From the NCBI GenBank assembly GCA_964411125.1, contig CAYPJU010000015.1:29435-93434 (forward strand): a stretch of 64,000 nucleotides of DNA. Reading direction: 5' to 3'. Origin of the DNA: JBFIHF01 sp964411125 (GTDB lineage Bacteria > Myxococcota_A > Bradymonadia > Bradymonadales > Bradymonadaceae). Under the pieces are notes generated by a model. That model did not search any database and was not told the DNA's origin. It saw only the letters and a list, made by a program, of their open reading frames with translations. This document shows, piece by piece, positions 34,158 to 44,327 of the stretch; position 1 is the stretch's first letter, and every line of letters starts with the position of its first letter. Made by a program: the position numbers and the translations under genes.

Positions 34158-34511
34158 TCAGCCGAGTGATGGATTGATGTCGATCATCGGGATCTGGAGG
34201 ATCTGCCCCGGACGAAGCTGGTCGGGATCATCCACGAGGTCGGCGTTGGCTCGGTAAATTTCACGCCAGCGAGTCCCACGCCCGTAGTAGCGCCGCGCGA
34301 TCTTGTAGAGGGTGTCCCCGACGCTGACCTTGTGATTGAGCGTCGACTGCATCGGCTGCCTCTTTCGACGCCCCCGCGCCGCGATCACGAGATCGTCGTC
34401 CTCTGGAAAGTCCAGCGTGTCGATACGTTCGAAACCCCCGCTGTCACTCTTCGAGTCGTCGACGCGGGAAAAGCTGTGTCCGGTTTTGATGAATCGGTCG
34501 AAGATTCCCAT
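34158..34511 (-). CDS. LysM-domain protein
   Basis: 117 residues with GAGG seven bases before the ATG. A charged N-terminal half (MGIFDRFIKTGHSFSRVDDSK..., an Arg/Lys patch RGRRKRQP) is followed by one LysM domain at ~60-113: HKVSVGDTLYKIARRYYGRGTRWREIYRANADLVDDPDQLRPGQ, ending LQIPMIDI. LysM binds peptidoglycan N-acetylglucosamine when exported, but no signal peptide is visible. The start resembles small YgaU/phage-type LysM proteins that work inside the cell. It lies 79 bases upstream of lpdA on the same strand. Confidence 0.9.
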   Translation of the reverse strand: MGIFDRFIKTGHSFSRVDDSKSDSGGFERIDTLDFPEDDDLVIAARGRRKRQPMQSTLNHKVSVGDTLYKIARRYYGRGTRWREIYRANADLVDDPDQLRPGQILQIPMIDINPSLG

Positions 34512-34758
34512 CTGAAACCTCGTATTCGTACATCCATTCCATTCATTGGTGGCTGTAAAGTGCGCGCGTACGCTCGCCCGGCAAGTCGAACTGCCCCTCG
34601 CACCACCCTCGAAGATCCGGGAATAATCGGAGAGGACGACCCTCTCGGTCTGACCCGCGTCCCTCCTCGCGAGACCTGCGCGGGCCGCGCGGAGCGGGTT
34701 TGCCGAACCCTCCGCGCCCTGCTAGTAATTTCGGCGTCCGCAGTAAGGAGTCGAAGCC

Positions 34759-35409
34759 ATGATGGACCTCAAGAAGCTCGCCAGTTCCCCGATGGGTCTC
34801 CTCGCCGTTCTCGGTGCGATCATCGCTGCATTCGCCATCGGCGTGGTCGCACTGATCGCGACCGAGCCGGCCAACATGCACGAACCCTTCCCCGCTGCGA
34901 AGCTTCGCCTCGCGGAAGAACCACCCAGCTTCGAGTTCGTCAATCAGGACGGCGACAAGGTTTCGCTGGAGAGCCTGAAAGGAAAGGTCGTGATGATCAC
35001 GGCCGTCTTCGCGACGTGCCACACCGCGTGCCCGACCATCATCGCCGAAGCGAAAGAGGCGATCACCGAGCTCACGCCCGAACAGCGCGAGAAGATCGCG
35101 ATCGTCGCCATCACGCTCGACCCCGAGGGAGATTCGATCGAAAAACGCGCCGCGACCGCACAGGCGCACGACCTCGAAGCCCCGCTCTTCAACTACGTCA
35201 ACGGCGACGACCCCGCCGAGGTCGGCAAGGTCCTCGACACGCTCGGGTTCGCCCGCGGCGAGAAGGACCCCGAGACCGGAGTCATGGGCCACGTGAACAT
35301 GTTCGTGCTGCTCGACCACGAGGGGAAGATTGCCTACAAGCTCACCCTCGGCAGCAGCCAGCATCACTGGAAGAAAGAAGCGCTCGCCATCCTGGCCGAC
35401 GAAGCCTGA
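34759..35409 (+). CDS. SCO1/SenC-family protein
   Basis: 216 residues with an AAGGAG ribosome site. N-terminal membrane anchor (LLAVLGAIIAAFAIGVVALIAT, ~14-35), then a thioredoxin-fold SCO domain: PSFEFVNQDGDKVSLESLKGKVVMITAVFATCHTACPT with the CxxxC copper-binding pair, TLDPEGDSIEK, and the conserved His in TGVMGHVNMFVLLDHEGKI. SCO proteins deliver copper to the CuA site of cytochrome c oxidase subunit II or reduce its cysteines. Here no oxidase genes are adjacent. A TPR/winged-helix gene follows after 24 bases and may share the transcript. Confidence 0.93.
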   Translation: MMDLKKLASSPMGLLAVLGAIIAAFAIGVVALIATEPANMHEPFPAAKLRLAEEPPSFEFVNQDGDKVSLESLKGKVVMITAVFATCHTACPTIIAEAKEAITELTPEQREKIAIVAITLDPEGDSIEKRAATAQAHDLEAPLFNYVNGDDPAEVGKVLDTLGFARGEKDPETGVMGHVNMFVLLDHEGKIAYKLTLGSSQHHWKKEALAILADEA

Positions 35410-35433
35410 GCCACCGAGCCTCATGGAGGCGCC

Positions 35434-36735
35434 GTGAGCTTGGATGCCCAATACCAGCGAGTGATGGCCGACCTGGTCGATGCCCAGACTCGGGGCCACC
35501 TGGGGGGCGTGTACAACGAGTTGTTGTCGCTCGCAGCGGAAGACTTCGGACCTGCCCAATCCCTCGAGATTCAGATCGCGTTGGGGGCGATCGAAGACGA
35601 CCTCGGGCTCACGGAGGAAGCGCAGGCTCGGCTCGAGCTCGCTCGAGCGAAGCACGCCGAGACGGCGTCCCCCGATCAGGCGCAACGGCTCGGCTATTAC
35701 CTCGTGATGTCCTACCTGCGCACCCGGCGCTGGAGGGAGGCGGAATCGGCCCTCGCGTTCTACGCACCCCTGGTGCCACAAACCGCGAGCCATCGGTCAC
35801 TCTACAAGTACTGCGAGGGCACCCTCCGAGAGGGTCAGGGTAGGCTCGCCGAAGCGGAGAGCGCATTTCGGCAGTCCCATCGCCTCGCCGAGGCCGCGGG
35901 TCGCCTGACTGGCGTCATGTCAGCCCTCGCCGGGCTCGCCAGGATCCATCTGATCCGCGGCGAGTTCGCACTCGCGCGCCTGGCGCTGGCGGAGCACGCG
36001 GACCGCGAACGTTCCTACGAATACGACACGATTCACTGCGATTCGTTGATCGCGATGGCCCTCGCTGGCGAGGGAGATCACGAAGCGCTGGAGTCGGCCC
36101 GGAAGACCTGGAACGACGCACGATCGGCCCAGCTTCCGAACGTCGCGGCATGGATGGCGATCCTCTCCGCGCTTCTCGAACACCACGGCGGTCGCGACGA
36201 GAAAGCCGCGGAGTGGCTTGCACGGGCAGCGACGGACAGCCCGGCGGAACCGGTCCTTCCCGAGATCGTGAAGCGTATCGACGCCTGGATGCGGGGTGAG
36301 GCGATCGCGGACGGGGGGCACGTCGAGGTCCGCGCGCTGGCCGCCGTGCTCGAGGGCGGGGTCCCCGAATCGCCGACGGCCTTCTCGTCGGTAGCCGCGG
36401 CGATCCTCACCCGTAACGCCGCTTGGAAGCTCGACGTCGACCGGCACGTGCTGGAGTCGACGGAAGGGGAGCGACACGATTTGCAACGACGTGGCCCGCT
36501 GCGCCGGATCGTCGAGTTTCTCGCGACTTCCAACGCTCCCGTGAGCACGGGCGAGCTCTTCGAAGCGGGATGGCCCGGTGTGACGGCTCCGGGCCCCAAC
36601 GGCTATCGCCGCGTCTACACGGAGATCGACCGACTGCGAAAGCTCGGGCTCGAGATCGTATCGACCGACGAAGGCTACCTGCTCGAGACCTCCGTGCGCG
36701 TCACCTCGACCGGCGGGGTCAGCAACCCGCGTTGA
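35434..36735 (+). CDS. TPR protein with C-terminal winged-helix module
   Basis: 433 residues from a GTG 24 bases after the SCO-family gene. Residues ~1-290 are TPR-like helical repeats (YLVMSYLRTRRWREAESALAFY, LAEAESAFRQSHRLAEAAG, LARIHLIRGEFALARLALAEHADR). The last ~95 residues are a winged-helix-like DNA-binding module: RRGPLRRIVEFLATSN, ELFEAGWPGVTAPG, RRVYTEIDRLRKLGLEIVSTDEGYLLE. The same module ends the two STAND regulators at 41781 and 54365, where it follows ATPase and TPR parts; here the ATPase is missing. It is probably a transcription regulator whose input is protein or ligand binding by the TPRs. Confidence 0.78.
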   Translation: MSLDAQYQRVMADLVDAQTRGHLGGVYNELLSLAAEDFGPAQSLEIQIALGAIEDDLGLTEEAQARLELARAKHAETASPDQAQRLGYYLVMSYLRTRRWREAESALAFYAPLVPQTASHRSLYKYCEGTLREGQGRLAEAESAFRQSHRLAEAAGRLTGVMSALAGLARIHLIRGEFALARLALAEHADRERSYEYDTIHCDSLIAMALAGEGDHEALESARKTWNDARSAQLPNVAAWMAILSALLEHHGGRDEKAAEWLARAATDSPAEPVLPEIVKRIDAWMRGEAIADGGHVEVRALAAVLEGGVPESPTAFSSVAAAILTRNAAWKLDVDRHVLESTEGERHDLQRRGPLRRIVEFLATSNAPVSTGELFEAGWPGVTAPGPNGYRRVYTEIDRLRKLGLEIVSTDEGYLLETSVRVTSTGGVSNPR

Positions 36736-37402
36736 CCGCGCAGGCCGAGAACGGCTGGTAGGTGGACTGAAGGAAGTCCTCCGTTGCGTTCTGATCTCGG
36801 CATGCACGGATGCAGTCCTGGTCGACGTTCCCCCCGGCGAAGCAGGTCAGGATGCAGTCGTCGTACGCGCGGCACATCGGGCTTCCCTCGCACGCGGCCG
36901 CCTCGTCGCAGCAGTTTTCGGCGAGGCAAGCGAGGTCGTAGCTGCGGTCATAGGCGCCGAAACCCGACAGATCTTCGTCGCATGTGGGTCCGGCGGTCGT
37001 GCCGCCGTTGGTCAGGGCGTTCTGGGTGCCGGCATTGTTGGTCGAGCCGCCCCCATTGTTGTCGAGGCCCGCACAAGCATCGCTCGACCCGGCGTCGCGG
37101 CATACGGAGGCGCACGCTTCCCTACCCTCGCAGACACCGTTGGCACAACTCGTGGTGGAGATCGTGCTCCCGTCCGCACAACGGCACGCGACCGACGGGC
37201 AATCGCTACCTGTCGTGCACGAACCGCCCGGCGCCGGGAGCATCGCGCACGCTCGCTCGAGGCTGTCGGTCGTCCCGTTCGATACCGGGCCCGTCGTGCC
37301 GTTGTTGGTCTCCTCACTGTTTGACGGCTCGGGGCCGCATCCCCCGATCATGATGAGCGTCGCGACCGTCAGCCATCCTCTCTTCCTCATCCATCGTTTC
37401 AT
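36719..37402 (-). CDS. Cys-rich lipoprotein
   Basis: 227 residues. The start at 37402 has GGAG 6 bases upstream; ATGs further upstream are in frame but without a site. Lipobox IGGC (Cys22), then Asn/Gly/Thr linkers (NNGTTGP, NNGGGSTNN, LTNGGTTAG) separating Cys clusters (CRCADGSTISTTSCANGVCEGREACASVC; then CLAENCCDEAAACEGSPMCRAYDDCILTC; final CAVNAGC). About 24 Cys after the anchor suggest several disulfide knots. Its last ~17 bases overlap the convergent TPR gene. Unknown function; secreted lipoprotein. Confidence 0.8.
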   Translation of the reverse strand: MKRWMRKRGWLTVATLIMIGGCGPEPSNSEETNNGTTGPVSNGTTDSLERACAMLPAPGGSCTTGSDCPSVACRCADGSTISTTSCANGVCEGREACASVCRDAGSSDACAGLDNNGGGSTNNAGTQNALTNGGTTAGPTCDEDLSGFGAYDRSYDLACLAENCCDEAAACEGSPMCRAYDDCILTCFAGGNVDQDCIRACRDQNATEDFLQSTYQPFSACAVNAGC

Positions 37403-37765
37403 CGTGTGCTCCATCGTCTTTCGGCGTGTCCGTTCATATGTCGCGGTGAGCCTACGAAAGGACCGGAGGGGGCGGGAGCGCCGGAAGTACACAACTCTTC
37501 ACATCGTTGCCCAGAGTCTTCGACGGCTGGTTATAGAAATGGATAACTCCTGATATGGTTAACTAACTCGGCGCACCGGAGCCGCAAGCAACCATGCGAC
37601 CAAACCGTTGAAAAAACTCAACTTTCACTCCAGAGGCCCGACTGGCACGACTCTCGCGATACCTATCGGCGGACGACGACACGGTCGGATCGCGGAAGAC
37701 CCGCACCCCGAGCGTGGCAACGAAAGTGACGCGGGAGACCCGCACGCACCGGAAAGGAGGCGAAC
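37403..37765. promoter_or_regulatory. Regulatory region upstream of rtcB
   Basis: About 360 bases between the Cys-rich lipoprotein start and rtcB. It is lower in G+C than its surroundings near 37500-37620. It contains the sigma-54 promoter (listed separately) and, about 110-140 bases further upstream, the dyad GTTAT (37530-37534)/ATAAC (37543-37547) plus GGTTAAC at 37558-37564. Such a position fits an enhancer (UAS) for RtcR. A 60-residue minus frame crossing it is not considered a gene. Confidence 0.55.
37643..37657 (+). promoter_or_regulatory. Sigma-54 promoter of the rtcBAR operon
   Basis: TGGCACGACTCTCGC: a perfect TGGCAC -24 element, five bases, then TCGC for the consensus TTGC. GG and GC are exactly 10 bases apart. 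The expected start of transcription is near 37669, giving a ~97-base leader to rtcB. rtcBA is sigma-54-dependent in Escherichia coli and its activator RtcR is encoded in this same cluster, which strongly supports the call. Confidence 0.75.
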
Positions 37766-39151
37766 ATGAAAGGATGGGAACTGGAAGAGATGGGAATCCC
37801 GAGCGGACGCACCGTCACGATCGGATTGAAGCTCGTCGGGGAGGCGATGGAAGCCGGGGCCGACCTCGAAGACCTGCGCGAGAGCCTCCAGGCAGTCGCG
37901 GAGGCGCCGCGCCAGTTCGTCGACCATCCCGTGTTCGGAGAGCTCGCCGAAGCGATCGGCGATCGGCGACCCTTTCGGGAGCGCGCAGAGCCCGCGCCCT
38001 GGAAATCATGGGGGTCGAAGTTCGACGAGAAGTCACTCGACCAGATGCGCAACGCCTGCCGGCTGCCGGTGACGGTCTCGGGGGCGTTGATGCCCGACGG
38101 ACATCCCGGATACGGGCTCCCGATCGGAGGGGTCCTCGCGACGGAAGGGGCGGTGATTCCGTACGCAGTCGGGGTCGACATCGCCTGCCGCATGCGGCTG
38201 TCGGTGCTCGACGTACCGGTCGAAGACCTCGAGCGCGACGCACGCTACCTGGTCGATGCTCTGGAAGACGAGACCGCGTTCGGGATCGGCGCGTCGTTCT
38301 CCGATCCCCGCGACCACGAAGTGCTCGACCGCGACTGGGGGATCACGCCGGTGACGAAGATGCAGTTCCAGAAGGCACGGCATCAGCTCGGGTCCTCCGG
38401 ATCGGGGAACCACTTCGTGGAATACGGGGTGCTGACCTTGACCGAGGCCGACCTCGGGCTGTCCCCCGGACGCTACGTCGCGCTCCTGTCGCATAGCGGG
38501 AGCCGCGGGGCAGGGGCGGCGGTCGCGTCGCACTACTCGAAGCTCGCCCGCGAGCTTCACCCCGAGCTCCCCGACGACCTGCGTCACCTCGCGTGGCTCG
38601 AGCTCGACTCGGAAGTGGGTCGCGAGTACTGGGAGGCAATGAACCTCATGGGGGAGTACGCGGCCGCGAACCATGCGGTGATCCATCGTGAGATGGTCCG
38701 CGCGCTCGGTTGCGAAGTGCTGGCGGGGGTGGAGAACCACCACAACTTCGCGTGGAAGGAGATCCACGACGGGCGTGAGGTGGTCGTGCATCGAAAGGGC
38801 GCGACGCCGGCGGGCGACGGCGTCCTGGGGGTGATCCCCGGGTCGATGGCGACGCCGGGTTACGTAGTTCGCGGCAAGGGAGAGGCGACCTCTCTCGAGT
38901 CGGCGGCACACGGCGCGGGGCGCGTGATGTCGCGGCGCCAGGCGGACCGGACGCTCGACTGGAAAGACGTGAAGGCGCAGCTGCACGAATCGGGCGTGAC
39001 GCTCTTGTCGGCGGGGCTCGACGAGGCGCCCGCGGTCTACAAGGACATCGAAGAGGTGATGTCCGCGCAGTCCGATCTGGTTGACATCGTCGCACGGTTC
39101 GACCCGAAGATCGTGAAGATGGCACCGGCCGGCGAGCCGGCGGAGGATTGA
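37766..39151 (+). CDS. rtcB: RNA-splicing ligase RtcB
   Basis: 461 residues. RtcB joins RNA 2',3'-cyclic phosphate or 3'-phosphate ends to 5'-OH ends with GTP and Mn2+. The family marks are all present: DGHPGYGLPIGGVLAT, GVDIACRM with metal Cys141, GSSGSGNHFVEYG, LLSHSGSRGAG, GVENHHNFAWKE, HRKGATPA and the guanylylation site AAHGAGRVMSRRQA with His382. The usual 'GVDIGCGM' is changed to GVDIACRM, as in some divergent RtcB groups. An ATG with GGAGG-like sequence (AAAGGAGG) starts the gene. It is the first gene of an operon with rtcA (1-base gap) and rtcR (ATGA overlap). Confidence 0.93.
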   Translation: MKGWELEEMGIPSGRTVTIGLKLVGEAMEAGADLEDLRESLQAVAEAPRQFVDHPVFGELAEAIGDRRPFRERAEPAPWKSWGSKFDEKSLDQMRNACRLPVTVSGALMPDGHPGYGLPIGGVLATEGAVIPYAVGVDIACRMRLSVLDVPVEDLERDARYLVDALEDETAFGIGASFSDPRDHEVLDRDWGITPVTKMQFQKARHQLGSSGSGNHFVEYGVLTLTEADLGLSPGRYVALLSHSGSRGAGAAVASHYSKLARELHPELPDDLRHLAWLELDSEVGREYWEAMNLMGEYAAANHAVIHREMVRALGCEVLAGVENHHNFAWKEIHDGREVVVHRKGATPAGDGVLGVIPGSMATPGYVVRGKGEATSLESAAHGAGRVMSRRQADRTLDWKDVKAQLHESGVTLLSAGLDEAPAVYKDIEEVMSAQSDLVDIVARFDPKIVKMAPAGEPAED

Positions 39152-39152
39152 G

Positions 39153-40177
39153 ATGGGGAAGCGCAGGCTCGTAATCGATGGATCGCGTGGAGAAGGGGGC
39201 GGACAGATCGTCCGCACGTCGGTGGCGCTCGCTGCGGTCACCGGCACCCCGCTTCGCATCGAGAACATCCGCGCCGGTCGCCAGCGTCCGGGGCTGATGC
39301 GTCAGCACCTGACCTCCGTTCGCGCGGCCTCCGCGATCTGCGGGGGGACGCTTCGGGGCGACGAGCTGCGGAGCACGGCGATCGAGCTCGATCCGGGCGA
39401 GGTCGAGGGGGGTGACCACGCGTTTGCGGTCGGCACTGCAGGGAGCGTGGCCCTCGTCGTCCAGACCGTCCTCCCTGCATGGATCGGGACGGGCTCGTCG
39501 GGGACGCTCGCTGTGGAAGGGGGAACGCACGCGAAGATGGCGCCGCCGATCCACTTTCTGGACGGCGCCTACGCCCACGCGCTTCGGGCAGTAGGGCATC
39601 GGGTGGAGATCGATCTTCAGCGGCACGGCTTCTACCCCGCGGGGGGTGGGAAGGTCGTGGTCGACTTCGCCGCGGGAGATCCCCGACCGCTCGACTGGAC
39701 CGAGCCTCCCGACTTCGAAGCGCTCGAGGCGCGAGTGCTCCTGCACGCCGTCGAACGCGACGTCGCCGACCGCGAGCTCGAGGTCTTGCGACGCAGCTTC
39801 GAAAAGCTCGGCATCGAGACGACCTTCGTCGTCGAAGAGGTCTCGGCGCTGTCGCCCGGCAACGTCGTGCACGTGTCGCTGCGGGGGCCTCGCACCACCG
39901 AAGTGTTCACGAGCTTCGGCGAAGTCGGGCGGAGGGCGGAGGCGGTCGCCGAAGACGTGGTCGACGAAGTGCGCGGGTTCCTCGAGGCAGACGTCGCAGT
40001 CGGCCCGCACCTGTGCGACCAGCTCATCGTCGCACTTTCGGTGTCGGCCGGCGGCCGGTTCCGCACCGTTCCGCTGACGCTGCACTCCCGCACGATGTTG
40101 GAGGTCATCCCCGAGTTCGTCGACGTCGAGTTCCGGGTGGAAGAGGAAGGAGGCACCGTGACGGTCGAGGTACTGCG

Positions 40178-40181
<4 letters not shown>
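39153..40181 (+). CDS. rtcA: RNA 3'-terminal phosphate cyclase
   Basis: 342 residues. RtcA converts RNA 3'-phosphate (and some 2'-phosphate or 5'-phosphate ends) to cyclic or adenylated ends with ATP through a covalent His-AMP. The RTC fold marks are DGSRGEGGGQIVRTSVALAAVTG at the start, NIRAGRQRPGLMRQH, GGTHAKMAPPIHFL (the typical 'GGTH...PP'), GFYPAGGGKV, VGPHLCDQLIVALSVSAGG and the active His311 in LHSRTMLEVI. It follows rtcB after one base and its stop overlaps the rtcR start. Together they form an RNA-end repair cassette. Confidence 0.95.
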
Positions 40182-41780
<1,599 letters not shown>

Positions 41781-41791
<11 letters not shown>

Positions 41792-44267
41792 TGACGACCG
41801 AAGCCGTGGGATCGAGCAGGTAACCATCGTCGTGGGTCAGGAGGATCTCTTCGAAACCGAGCCCCCGAAGTGCTGCGATCGTGTTGTACACCCGCGCGAG
41901 GGCGAGGTCCCAGTCGAGCATCTCGCCCTCCCAGCCGACTTCGAACACCTCGTCGACGGATGTCGCCAACCCGGGAGCGTCGCGTTGTCGTTCGACCAGG
42001 TGCCACAAGATCTTGCGCATCGCCCCCCGCCTCGAAAGGTTCAACAGCTTGCCGCTGGGGAGCTTTGCCATCCGTGCTTCGGTGGTGAAGGTCCACGACG
42101 GGCTCGCCGCGGTCGCGCTCCTTGACTTCGCGAGCGGAGCAGGCGCACCAAGGTCGGACACGTGGACCCAGCTCCACGGCGTGTAGCGGCGCTCGACTTC
42201 GGCTCGGCGCCGCGTCGCCTCTTCGATCGAACCAAACGCTTGGTCGAGCAATGGTGCAGTCGCGGCCCCCAGGGCGCTCTCCACCTCGCTCTCCCACATC
42301 GAGGCCTCGCGTCCTCGCCCTGCCTCCGTAGCTGCCGCTCGGCAGAGGCGACCGATCGCCGCTCGAAGGAGCGGCTCGCCGGCAGGGACCTGACCTGCGC
42401 CTCGTCGAAGATACTCCAGCGCGTCCGTCGGCCGTCCGTCCTTCAGGGAGCCGTGCCCGACTACGGCGCACGCCACAGAGTAGAGCAGCGGGTCGCATGC
42501 TTCGGTGAGCTTCTCGCGCACGTCGGCGGAGTCTCCGAAACCACGGAGCCACTCCACGAGGGTTACGTCGAGCGCTCGGACGGGGTCCAGCCGCTCGGAA
42601 TCCGGGGGTTCGAAGGTGTACCCGAGCCGTAGGCTCGATATCTGCGCATCGACACGGTCGACGCCTTCGTCCCCTTCTTCCATGGCACGTCGGAACGCGT
42701 CTCGAGCTTCGTCGACGTGACCCGCCCAGTGAGCCGCGATCGCGTGTCTCGTGCGCACGACCGTGAGATCGGACGCCGGAAGATCACCATCGAGGGCCGC
42801 GCGAAGCTCGGCCCGCGCATCGTCGAATCGACCAGCTTGCAGCAGCGCAACACCGAGGTTCGCGCGGGAGAGCGCTTGCTGGGAACCACTCGCCAGACCG
42901 ACTGCCTGGCGAAACGTCGCTACGGCCGTCTCGAAGTCTCCCGACTCGAGCGCGACGACCCCTTCGGCATTGCGCGCCTCCGCCCCGCGGACACCGTGAC
43001 GTTCCGAGAGTGACACCGCGCGCTCCACATGGGCCCGGGCACGACCGATGTCGTGCAGATGAGATGCCCAGACCGCAGCCGCCGTGCTGTGAAGATCGAT
43101 GCGTTCGGCGACGAGGTCGTCCGGACAAGACGCGATCGCGCGGTCCAGGAGCTCGCGCGCCCGCTCTGGATGGTGGCGAAGATACAGCCGCGTCACGGTG
43201 CGAATCGCCACCTTCACCGCCAGCGTGGGATCGATCTTCTCGACCTGATCCACGATGTCGATGACCCCGGTCATCGATTCCGTCGGCGGAGCGTCGACCC
43301 ACTGCTGCGCCCGCCTGCGCACCGCGAGCCCGTAGAGTTCCGGACACTCTTCCCGCGCCTTACGCATTACAGCCATCCTGATCGGCTGAAGCATGACGTA
43401 CTGCGTGACTCCCCCGACCTTCCGGACCATCAAGAGCGACCGGTCGACGAGCTCGCGAAGCCGCAGCCTGGCGGGCCCGATCGGTTCTTGCAGCAGCGCA
43501 GCAGCCTCCTCCGCGGCGAATGGCTGCCCGATAGGCGAGAGGCAGGTCAGATCGTCGCGTTCTTGCTGTGTCAGGAGCTCCCACGACCAGTCGAACGACG
43601 CATCGAGGCTCGCCCTTCGCTGCGTCACGCCCCGCACCGGGTTCGTGAGGTCGTGGGACCTCACCACCTCGACCAGCTCGGCGGGCGTCATTGCGCGAAG
43701 CCTCGAGGCAGCAAACTCGATCGCGAGAGGCAAGCCCCCCAGCGCCGCCACCAGTCGACGGGATCCGTCCCCCTCGTGGGACTCCGCTCCGGCCGCGTGC
43801 GCTCGTTGTCGCAGCAGCAGCAGCGCCTGGTCGGTCGGTAGTGGTGACAGGGGGAGTAGAAACTCGCCCGAAGCACCGAGCGGCTCGCGCGACGTGCAGA
43901 CGAACGACGTACTCGCCGTCGCCGGACGCGACGCGATCCAGTCGGCCACCGCCCCCGTGATCTGCTCGCAGTTGTCGAGGATCACGAGCGCGGGCGGGTC
44001 CTCGAACACGGAGAGCGCTGCGGCGATTTCCCCCGCGACGTCGTCGCCGGCGTGGAGGCCCGACAGGTCCACGAAGGCAGTAGACGCCCCGGTCCGCACG
44101 GAAATGCGGCGACCCGCCTCCTGCGAGAAGCGGGTCTTTCCGACCCCGCCCGGACCGAGGATGGTCACGATGCGGGAACTCTCCAGAGCGTCGAACAGCT
44201 TGCCGAACTCTTCGTCGCGCCCGACGAAGACGTCGGGAGTTGCAGATGGTAACTGGCCGGTCCGCAT
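41781..44267 (-). CDS. STAND ATPase regulator with TPRs and C-terminal winged-helix module
   Basis: 828 residues. N-terminal NB-ARC/AP-ATPase: ILGPGGVGKTRF (Walker A, 38-45), VILDNCEQITGA (Walker B-like), TSREPLGASGEFLLPLSPL, GGLPLAIEFAASRLRAM (the 'GLPLA' motif). Residues ~330-690 are helical TPR-like repeats (AEGVVALESGDFETAVATFRQAV, ALLQAGRFDDARAELRAALDG). The last ~95 residues are the winged-helix-like module shared with the genes at 35434 and 54365 (RRGAMRKILWHLVERQ, EVGWEGEMLDWD, RVYNTIAALRGLGFEEILLTHDDGYLLD). It resembles LuxR/AfsR-type STAND regulators, with the DNA-binding part at the C-terminus. The inducer and targets are unknown. Confidence 0.86.
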
Positions 44268-44327
44268 CGGTACTCCAATCCGCGTAGCGTGCGTTCATGG
44301 TATCCGCCCTCGCACCGGTGCCCAACC

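Noticed and set aside
37563..37745. 60-residue minus-strand frame upstream of rtcB
   Set aside because: It crosses the sigma-54 promoter, has no ribosome site and no recognisable protein features.
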